Assembly (NCBI GenBank): GCA_029259655.1
Contig: JAJDET010000016.1
Span: forward strand, 1 to 38,062
DNA: 38,062 bases
Origin: Planctomycetota bacterium
GTDB taxonomy: Bacteria > Planctomycetota > UBA1135 > GCA-002686595
Reading direction: 5' to 3'
The notes beneath the pieces were generated by a model. That model did no database searches. It was not told where the DNA came from and was given only the letters and a program-made list of their open reading frames with translations. The first letter of the stretch is position 1; each line of letters begins with the position of its first letter. Positions 16,681-23,588 of the stretch are shown one piece after another. The position numbers and the translations under genes were made by a program.

Positions 16681-18032
16681 TAGCCGAGCGCCTCGAGCTT
16701 CTGCCGTGCCTCGGGGTCCGGTGTCATCGGGACGGCCCGACCCGGGGGATGCTCCGCGAGGAAGCGCGCGAGCCGTTCGCGTAGCTTCGCCAGCCTCTCG
16801 GGACGCTCGCGCCAGAGGTTCGAGAGCTCCTCGGGGTCGGCCGCGATGTCGTAGAGCTCGAAGGCCTGCTCCTCCGCTCCGCTCTCCGGGTTCGTCCGGT
16901 ACGTGCGCACGAGCTTCCAGCCGTCGTACTCGAGCCCTTCCTTCGCGATTCCGCCGACGCCGGTCTCGAGGGCTCCGTAACGCGACTCGAGATAGCAGGG
17001 ACGTGCTTCGACGCGGCCGCGCTGCGCCGCCGCCACGAGCGAGCTCCCCTCGATCGTCGCCGGCGCTTCGAGACCGACGAGCTCGAGGATCGTCGGCATG
17101 ACGTCGACGGAGCGGCAGGCTCCCGCGACTCGGACTCCCTCCGGGAGCTCGCCCGGGGCCCGGATCACGAACGGCACGCGCACGGCAGCGTCGACGAGCT
17201 GGCCCACGTGGTTCAGGCGCCCGTGCTCACCGAGGCACTCTCCGTGGTCGGCCGTGAAGACGACGAGAGTGTCCTCAGCGAGCCCTCGCCGCTCGAGCTC
17301 CTCGAGCAACCGCCCGAGCTGCGCGTCGACGAACGCGACCTCGCCACGGTACGGATGGGAGAAGGCTCCGCGGAACTCCTCCGGCGGCGCGTAGTCGTGG
17401 TGCGGGTCGAAATAGTGCACGAGCATGAAGAACGGTTCCCCGTCCACGTCCTCCAGCCAGCGGAGTGCACCGTCGGTCACGACGTCGGCGGTGTTCTCGA
17501 AGGCACCGGTCGTGTGTCCGAGCCACTCGAAGCTGCCGTCAGGCTCGCGTTCCAGCCCGCGCATGGCACGGTCGGAGCGCATCTCGTCGGCGTACGTCTG
17601 GAAACCCTGGTCCAGACCGAACCGGGCGTCGAGCGGGAAGCCGGCAATGAAGGCCCCCGTGCGATAGCCATCCGCGCGAAACACCTCGGCCAGGGTCTCG
17701 GCCTCCTCGCCGAGAGCGAACATGCCGTTGACGCGCACCCCGTGCGTAACGGGAAGAGTCCCCGTCAGGATGCTGCAGAACGACGGCAGGGTCTGGGGCA
17801 CGTGACCGAGCATGCGGTCGAAGAGCACACCCTCGGCCGCGAGCGCGTCGACGTTCGGCGTGGGCTCCTCCGGTCCGCCGTAGCACCCGAGATGATCCGC
17901 GCGCAGCGTGTCGACGATCACGAGCAGCACGCTCGTTCGCGCGTCGCTCCCTCGGAAGGGGGAGCACGCCCACACCACGACGAGGCATGCGACGGTGAGG
18001 ACGGACGCGAACCTCGGGCTCGAACGCTGCAC
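16677..18032 (-). CDS. Sulfatase-like hydrolase lacking the formylglycine cysteine, exported
   Basis: A 451-residue protein of the alkaline phosphatase/sulfatase superfamily, starting with GTG at 18032. Residues 7-23 are hydrophobic and end in WAC, a possible though imperfect lipobox, so it is exported. The metal-binding start IVDTLRADHLGCYG (Asp41) and the FTADHGECLGEHG block near residue 260 are intact. Where true sulfatases have CxPSR, this protein has TLPSF (Thr81), so it cannot carry formylglycine and may act as a phosphatase- or transferase-type member with threonine as nucleophile. The VTHGVRVNG and PFFMLVHYFDPHHDY blocks are typical of this branch. It converges on the GT-C gene across the palindromic repeat and lies 34 bases downstream of the selenoprotein candidate. 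Confidence 0.85.
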   Translation of the reverse strand: MQRSSPRFASVLTVACLVVVWACSPFRGSDARTSVLLVIVDTLRADHLGCYGGPEEPTPNVDALAAEGVLFDRMLGHVPQTLPSFCSILTGTLPVTHGVRVNGMFALGEEAETLAEVFRADGYRTGAFIAGFPLDARFGLDQGFQTYADEMRSDRAMRGLEREPDGSFEWLGHTTGAFENTADVVTDGALRWLEDVDGEPFFMLVHYFDPHHDYAPPEEFRGAFSHPYRGEVAFVDAQLGRLLEELERRGLAEDTLVVFTADHGECLGEHGRLNHVGQLVDAAVRVPFVIRAPGELPEGVRVAGACRSVDVMPTILELVGLEAPATIEGSSLVAAAQRGRVEARPCYLESRYGALETGVGGIAKEGLEYDGWKLVRTYRTNPESGAEEQAFELYDIAADPEELSNLWRERPERLAKLRERLARFLAEHPPGRAVPMTPDPEARQKLEALGY

Positions 18033-18066
18033 GCTGAGATCGTCCCGGTCAGGTCAGCCCGCGTCG

Positions 18067-18822
18067 CTAGAGCGGGACAGTGTGCTCCACCATGTAGGCG
18101 ATGATGTCCGCCGACTCCTGGATGACACCTTCGCCGGTGACGAGGGCCGGCGCCTGGTCCTTCCCGGCGCGCTCGCGCAGCTCTTCCAGAGCTCGAGCAT
18201 CCTCCGACACGTTGACGACCGGGAGCGCATCGGAGAGGTGCAGGTTGTCGCGCGCGATGAGCACCGAACGCGAGAAGCCGCAGGCGCTCTTGACGAAGAG
18301 CTTCGCCCCGGCATCGATCCCCGACGGAGCCGCGGAAGCCGGGAGCGAGCCCGAGTATCCGCGGTCGACCTCTTCGCACAGGGCTGCGAGCTCGGCCATG
18401 TCGCGCTTGCCGGAAGGCGTCACGGACGACACGTGGCGAACGACGCCCTCGGCATCGATGACGACCGTGGCGCGGTCGGTGATCCCGTTGTCCTCGAGAT
18501 AGAGCCCACAGGACGCCGCCACCGCCCCCTTGGGGTGAAAGTCCGCCAGGAGCGGGAAGGAGATCCCGTCCATACTGCGCGCCCAGTTCGCGTGCGAGAA
18601 CACGCTGTCGACGCTGATGCCGAGCGGTTGGGTGTGAGCCTCGAGGAACCTGGGGGCCAGCGCTTCCAGCGCCGGGACTTCCTGGCTTCATGTCGGCGTG
18701 AAATCCAGCGGATAGAAGAGCAGCATCACGTGCTTCTTCCCGCGGAACTGGGCGAGGCTCACCTTGCGACCGAGGTGGTCCGACAGGGTGAAGTCCGGGG
18801 CTTTCTCTCCGACGGCGGTCAT
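18067..18822 (-). CDS. Selenocysteine-containing peroxiredoxin-glutaredoxin fusion (in-frame TGA at 18690-18688)
   Basis: Reading TGA at 18690-18688 as selenocysteine gives one 251-residue protein from ATG 18822 to TAG 18067. Residues 1-150 are an AhpC/TSA-type peroxiredoxin: VGEKAPDFTLSD at the start, then YPLDFTPT-Sec45-SQEVPAL, where Pro38, Thr42 and Sec45 match the family's Px3TxxC motif. The catalytic arginine is Arg117 in TDRATVVID. Both sides of the TGA are in the same frame and both are needed for the fold. Residues 172-251 form a glutaredoxin-like thioredoxin fold with CGFS at 181-184 and a probable cis-proline at 225 (APALV). The likely role is reduction of peroxides, with the fused Grx domain or a monothiol partner recycling the selenenic acid. 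A SECIS-like hairpin follows the TGA. Other genes here end normally in TGA, so the code is standard. A nonsense mutation or sequencing error is the alternative, but the exact coincidence with the active site makes it unlikely. Confidence 0.85.
18657..18675 (-). promoter_or_regulatory. Candidate bacterial SECIS hairpin
   Basis: In the message, a stem of seven pairs (CCGGCGC with GCGCUGG, one of them G-U) closes a five-base loop UGGAA. The loop starts 19 bases after the UGA. Bacterial SECIS elements lie immediately after the UGA, with an apical loop roughly 16-37 bases downstream and a G in the first loop positions. Here G is second, or first if the U-A pair forms. SelB would bind here. The hairpin lies inside the coding sequence, as is normal in bacteria. 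Confidence 0.65.
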
Positions 18823-18862
18823 GTCTCGTGGCTCCTGAAATCGGGTTGCGGGGGGACGGACT

Positions 18863-21800
18863 CTATTCGGTGGGCTCGAGAACCGCTCGTGCCGTCTTCG
18901 GGTTCGGTGTGAACATGTCGCGCACGTCCGCGCGGTACTCCTCGTCGACGCTGCCCTCGGGCAACGCGTCGATGAGCTCGAGAGCGGCCTTGGCACCGGC
19001 CGCACGCTCGTCCCGGCGCAGCCGAGCGGCGAAACCCTTCAGGTCCGAGAGGACTGCGCGGGGTTCGTCGAGCAGTGCGCTCGCCCGTGCTCGAGAAAGC
19101 AGGATTCCGCGGACGTGAGCGGTGATCAACCGATCGATGAGGGCTCGGGCCTCTGCGCCTCTCTCCCTGCCGCCGCTATCGAGACGCCACTGGACGCGCA
19201 TCTGAATTGCCGCGAGGTATCCGGGCGCGTAGGGGTCGTTGCTCGCGAGCCGGTCGTCGATTCGCTCCAGCCCGCGGGTCGTGCCGGAGATCTCTCGCAG
19301 CCAGACCTCGAGCACGGCTCGCCCCGGATCGGGCACCCGCTCGAGCACGGAGGGCACGTCGCTCATCAGGCCGGGGAAGAAGGCGCGCATCCGCTCCAGC
19401 TGGAACAGGGCCTGGTGCGACTCGGAGTCGTGCGCGAGCGCGCGCTCGATGGCCGCTAGCGCAGCCTTCTCGTGGCGCTGTGCGATGAGGATCTGCGCCT
19501 TGGCGAGCTCGCGATCGACCGGATCCAGAGCCGCTTCGGCGATGGGCTTGGCACGGCGAGCCCAACCTCGCCGGAGGAGCCACGAGACCATGTAGGTGGC
19601 GTTCAGTCCCGGGAGCTCCGGGACCGGATTCCAATCCTCGAAGAACGCCTCTTCACCCAGCGGCCGCTTCTCGACCAGGGGCGACCGGGACTGCAGCAGG
19701 TTGTGACGGTCCGTCGTGATTTGCGCGCCCGCCGCCAGTCTGCGCGCTTCCTCCTCGTCGATGACGAGTCTGATGGCCACGTCCTCGGGTGTGAGGACAC
19801 CCACACGCAACATGTCTTCCCGGTTGTTCGCAATCGCCTCGGGCGACGTGCGCTCCACGGAAATCGGCTCGTCGGATGCCACAAACAGCGCCGTACCGAC
19901 GGCCGGATGGTAGACGCGCACCTCCGGGAAGACCGTGAGGAGCGTGGCCACCAGGGTCCGGAAGAGCTCCTGGTCCACGAACGGGAGGCCCATCCACTGC
20001 ACGAAGACGCCACCGGGCTCCAGGCGCTCTCGAACGATCTCGAAGAACTCCCGGGTGTAGAGATGGGACGCTCCGGCCGTCCACGGGTGCGACGGCTGGG
20101 ACACGATCGAGTCGTAGCGCTTGTCGGTGATCAGCATCGCTCCGCGCGCGTCGTTGACGCAGACCTTCACGCGCGGGTCGGCGAGCGGGTCGCGCACGCG
20201 CTTACCCGACAGGGCTCGGTTCGCCTCGACGACGGCGGGCTCGAGCTCGACCACGTCGATCGACTCGACGCTCCCTGGAACCGCCTCCAGGGCCATGCCT
20301 CCGCCGAGTCCGATCATGAGCATCGACCGCGTCTCGGGCCGGGCGAGCACCGGCATCGCAGCCATCCATCGAGTCGTTCTCATCTGACCCGCGTGCGGTC
20401 CGGTCACGGGGATCTCCGACTCCGGGAGGCCGTCGGTATTGAGAACCCAGGAGCCGCCTTCGTCGAGGAGCAAGACGGTCGTCGTCCGGCCGACGCGGTA
20501 GTAGACGACATCACCTCCGGCGGGCACGCGTGCGAGCGCGCTCGAGCGCAAGACGGCCCACGGAGTGGCGGGCCTCAGGAGGAAGAACACCGCGACCCCA
20601 ACGGCGCTTGCCACCAGCCAGCGACGTCCTCCGCCTGCGAGCAGCGCGATTGCGGAGAGAGTCAGGTTCACGCTCGCGGCCCCCGCCATCGTCCCTGCGT
20701 ACCCGAGCTCGGGCACGAACACGAAGCCCGCACCGATCGCACCCGCGATCGCTCCCACGGTGTTCCACGCGAAGACGCGTCCGCTGGCGTTCGCCGCGTC
20801 CCGCTCGTCGCGCGCCAGGATGCGCACGGCGAACGGAAAGGTCGCGCCGATGAACAACGCGCCGGGCAGCAACCCGCACGCGGCTACGCTCCCGTTCGCC
20901 AGGAGCTCGGTTCCGCGCCCGGTCCCCAGCCGCATGGCGAGCTCCGGGATGCGATCCAGGAGGGAGAAGGCCAGGAGCGACGCAACCGCGATGCCGACCT
21001 GGGAGAGAGCGAAGCCGCGCACCGCCCGCTCTCGATCTCCCGCGAAGCGCGACGCCACGGCCGACCCGAGCGCGATGCCGAGGAGGAACGTCGCGAGCAT
21101 CGTCGCGAATGCGTAGACGCTGCCGCCCAGGACGTGCCCGAGGAGCCGCGTCCACAAGACCTCGTAGGTGAACGACGCCACACCCGAGAGGAGGATTGCC
21201 GGCAGGATCCAGCGGCCGGGGCTCGCACCCGACTTCGCGTGCCCCCCCCGCGCGACCGACACCGGCAACGGGCCGCTGCCCCAGGAGAGCGCCGCCGCGG
21301 CCGCGAAGACCAGCCCGTTCACACCGGCACCGACCCAGACCGTCGCCGACAAGCCCAGCCTGGGCACCAAGACGAACGCCGTGAACAGCGTTCCGGCAAC
21401 AGCGCCGAGCGTGTTCACCGCGTAGAGCGAGCCCACGCGCGCGCCCAGCTCCTCCTCGCTCTTCACTGCGTGTCGCGCGAGGAGGGGCAGCGTCGCTCCC
21501 ATGAGCGCCGTGGGTACCAGCAGGATCAGGAATGCGGCCACGAGGAAGAACACGGTCTGGGAGGCCGCACCGGAGTCCGGAAGCTCCGCGAGTCCTCCGA
21601 ACATCGCCACGAAGACGCGCATCCCCAACCGGATCAGGAACGGCACGGCGAGCGCTGCCAAGGCAATGCCCAGCTCGAGGAACCCGTACGCCAGGACCGG
21701 GCGACGGATGCGGGACGCCAGTCGCGCCGACAAGCCCGCGCCGATCGCAAGGCCCGCCATGTACGCCGCCAGCACCGTCGCGACGGCCAGCTTCGACGTC

Positions 21801-21898
21801 CCGAAGACGAAGGTGAACTCCCCGGTCCACGCCGTCTCGTAGAGCAGCGCAGCGAAGCCCGAGAGCGCCAGACAGAGGTGGACGAGGAAGTTCCGCAT
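18863..21898 (-). CDS. Fused MFS-like transporter / spermidine synthase-like protein
   Basis: A protein of about 1011 residues from ATG 21898 (MRNFLVHLCLALSG); the frame is open 69 bases further but that part is not membrane-like. Residues 1-455 form about 12-14 transmembrane helices with the GFAALLYETAW opening typical of 'fused MFS/spermidine synthase' proteins. A Rossmann-fold aminopropyltransferase-like domain follows, with MLMIGLGGGMALEAV and DVVELEPAV, then SQPSHPWTAGASHLYTREFF. The C-terminal 300 residues are helical and TPR-like (AKAQILIAQRHEKAALAAIE). The synthase aspartates of true SpeE are not clearly retained, so polyamine synthesis is not assured. Such fusions are common in planctomycetes and their substrate is generally unknown. 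Confidence 0.82.
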   Translation of the reverse strand: MRNFLVHLCLALSGFAALLYETAWTGEFTFVFGTSKLAVATVLAAYMAGLAIGAGLSARLASRIRRPVLAYGFLELGIALAALAVPFLIRLGMRVFVAMFGGLAELPDSGAASQTVFFLVAAFLILLVPTALMGATLPLLARHAVKSEEELGARVGSLYAVNTLGAVAGTLFTAFVLVPRLGLSATVWVGAGVNGLVFAAAAALSWGSGPLPVSVARGGHAKSGASPGRWILPAILLSGVASFTYEVLWTRLLGHVLGGSVYAFATMLATFLLGIALGSAVASRFAGDRERAVRGFALSQVGIAVASLLAFSLLDRIPELAMRLGTGRGTELLANGSVAACGLLPGALFIGATFPFAVRILARDERDAANASGRVFAWNTVGAIAGAIGAGFVFVPELGYAGTMAGAASVNLTLSAIALLAGGGRRWLVASAVGVAVFFLLRPATPWAVLRSSALARVPAGGDVVYYRVGRTTTVLLLDEGGSWVLNTDGLPESEIPVTGPHAGQMRTTRWMAAMPVLARPETRSMLMIGLGGGMALEAVPGSVESIDVVELEPAVVEANRALSGKRVRDPLADPRVKVCVNDARGAMLITDKRYDSIVSQPSHPWTAGASHLYTREFFEIVRERLEPGGVFVQWMGLPFVDQELFRTLVATLLTVFPEVRVYHPAVGTALFVASDEPISVERTSPEAIANNREDMLRVGVLTPEDVAIRLVIDEEEARRLAAGAQITTDRHNLLQSRSPLVEKRPLGEEAFFEDWNPVPELPGLNATYMVSWLLRRGWARRAKPIAEAALDPVDRELAKAQILIAQRHEKAALAAIERALAHDSESHQALFQLERMRAFFPGLMSDVPSVLERVPDPGRAVLEVWLREISGTTRGLERIDDRLASNDPYAPGYLAAIQMRVQWRLDSGGRERGAEARALIDRLITAHVRGILLSRARASALLDEPRAVLSDLKGFAARLRRDERAAGAKAALELIDALPEGSVDEEYRADVRDMFTPNPKTARAVLEPTE

Positions 21899-21956
21899 CG
21901 GGCAGCGAGCCCGACAGCTTAGCGTCTGAGTCGCGACCCGGAACCGCGCGGGCCCG

Positions 21957-22038
21957 CTAGCCCGCATCCCTCACGGGGTCGTGAGCCAGAACGCCTCGAG
22001 TCGGTTCTGGCCGCGAACCCGTGAAGGATGCGGGCTAG
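21957..22038. terminator. Long inverted repeat with nested hairpin between two genes
   Basis: Arms at 21957-21977 and 22018-22038 are complementary over 21 bases with one mismatch, separated by 40 bases. Inside the spacer CCAGAAC and GTTCTGG form another 7-bp stem. The right arm contains the last codons and TAG stop of the sulfatase at 22035. The structure would form a strong nested hairpin in RNA from either strand and probably ends the sulfatase transcript. There is no T tract, so a REP-like element is an alternative. Confidence 0.6.
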
Positions 22039-23429
22039 GAGTCGAGGAGCGTGTCGCTGGTCTGGAGCAGCGCTTGGAACGCGTGCGACTGTTCGAAGCT
22101 GAGCGGCCCCTCGAGCAGATTCGTCGTCTCACCGGGATCGGACACGAGGTCGAAGAAGAACGTCCCCTCGGGAAGCGGCGGATCGAACAGCCCGATGTTG
22201 ATCATGATCTTGTAGCGCTCGTCCCGGATGGCCCGTCGGACGAGGACGGGTGTTGCGGGGACGTTCGGCCAGAACACCTCGGCCCAGGCGAAGTCTCGCA
22301 AGGACTGAGCTCCGGGATCCCTCAGATAGGGGAGGAAGCTGATCGAATCCGCGGCGAGCGGCAGGGCCGAGCTCGGTGGCTCGGCGCTCACGAAGGGTTC
22401 GAGCTGGAGCCCCTGAGCCACCTTGTTTCTCCTGTCCGTAGGCGTCGGAGCGGAAACAGTCCCGGCGGCCATCTCGACGATGGTGTCGTAGAGATCGTTC
22501 ACGCACACCAGCGAAGAATGTGTGCGACCGGGGTTCACGACAGACGGCCCCGAGACGATCAACGGCACGCGCACGCCGCCCTCGTAGGCCGTCCCCTTTC
22601 CCTTCGGCCCGTACGATCCGTTGTCGCTGAGGAAGATCACGCACGTGTCGTGGAGGCTCGGCGCGATTCCGCGCAGGAGCCGCCCGATCTCGGTGTCCAT
22701 CGCCTCGATGACAGCGTTCTGGTAGGGCACGGGGTTCAGCTTGGGCGATCCCGCAGCCGTCAGGTCCACGCTGTGCAGGTGGCTCGGTGGCTCGTGTGCG
22801 GGAGCGTGGGGAGCGTTGAACCCGACGAATGCGAACCACGGCTCCGCTGACTGCTGGATCCAGCCCAGTGCGTCGTCGACCGTGTCGCTCGTGATGTAAC
22901 CCGTCTGCGTGAAGACCACGCCGTCGACGATCTTCTCCCACTGGAAGTAGTCGCCGGGATCGATGCCGAGATTGGCGGCGACACCGGCGAAGTGGGAGTA
23001 GCCCGCGAGGTTGGGACCCAGCGGTCCGCCGACCGTGTCATTCGAGAGGTGCCACTTGCCGAAGTAGGCATGGCTGTACCCCCTGCCGAGCAGGTCGAGC
23101 GCCTCCGGGATGATGACGTGAGCCAGCGAGAGCCCCGGCTCTCCGTCCTGCGTCGACGACCCCAACCCCGTTCGGAACGGGAACAGACCGGTCTGGATCG
23201 CGACACGCGTCGGCGTGCACAGTGGATGCGCCCACGCGTTCTCGAACCGGACACCGTTCGCTGCAAGAGAGTCGATGACCGGTGTGGAGGGCGGACTCTG
23301 TCCGACACCGTAGGCGCCGACTTTGTCGACACCCATGTCGTCCGCCATGATTACGAGGATGTTCTCCTGACCCGCCGCTGTGGCGGCCAGGACGAGCACG
23401 GCGATTGCCGCGGAGCCTGTCCCGCGCAT
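22035..23429 (-). CDS. Exported sulfatase with formylglycine motif (arylsulfatase type)
   Basis: A 464-residue protein with a signal peptide (residues 1-20, ending TAAGQ). The metal site starts ILVIMADDMGVDKVG (Asp30, Asp31). The maturation motif CTPTR lies at 71-75, so Cys71 should be converted to formylglycine by an FGE encoded elsewhere. The FLSDNGSYGPKGKG block carries the second pair of metal ligands, and a lysine follows. This makes it a genuine type I sulfatase that removes sulfate esters, probably from sulfated polysaccharides. The start is supported by GGGAGGAGA ahead of the ATG. The C-terminal part is shorter than in many S1 sulfatases. It is downstream of the multiheme cytochrome gene by 159 bases. 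Confidence 0.92.
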   Translation of the reverse strand: MRGTGSAAIAVLVLAATAAGQENILVIMADDMGVDKVGAYGVGQSPPSTPVIDSLAANGVRFENAWAHPLCTPTRVAIQTGLFPFRTGLGSSTQDGEPGLSLAHVIIPEALDLLGRGYSHAYFGKWHLSNDTVGGPLGPNLAGYSHFAGVAANLGIDPGDYFQWEKIVDGVVFTQTGYITSDTVDDALGWIQQSAEPWFAFVGFNAPHAPAHEPPSHLHSVDLTAAGSPKLNPVPYQNAVIEAMDTEIGRLLRGIAPSLHDTCVIFLSDNGSYGPKGKGTAYEGGVRVPLIVSGPSVVNPGRTHSSLVCVNDLYDTIVEMAAGTVSAPTPTDRRNKVAQGLQLEPFVSAEPPSSALPLAADSISFLPYLRDPGAQSLRDFAWAEVFWPNVPATPVLVRRAIRDERYKIMINIGLFDPPLPEGTFFFDLVSDPGETTNLLEGPLSFEQSHAFQALLQTSDTLLDS

Positions 23430-23588
23430 GATTGTCTCCTCCCTACATGCGGGCTCCCCGAGCTCGAACGGCCCATGGAGCCCGTCCTTCTCTGCTTCTC
23501 TCTGCCTCGCCTTCCACTATAGGGAGCAAGGCACTTTGCGGGGCCTCGAGTCCGTCCCCCTGGACCTGTTCCCTAAACCGGGATCGTC

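Noticed and set aside
18688..18822. Separate truncated thioredoxin-fold peptide of 44 residues, with a second gene at 18603
   Set aside because: Both pieces are in the same frame and form one peroxiredoxin when the TGA is read through; two independent genes would each lack the active site.
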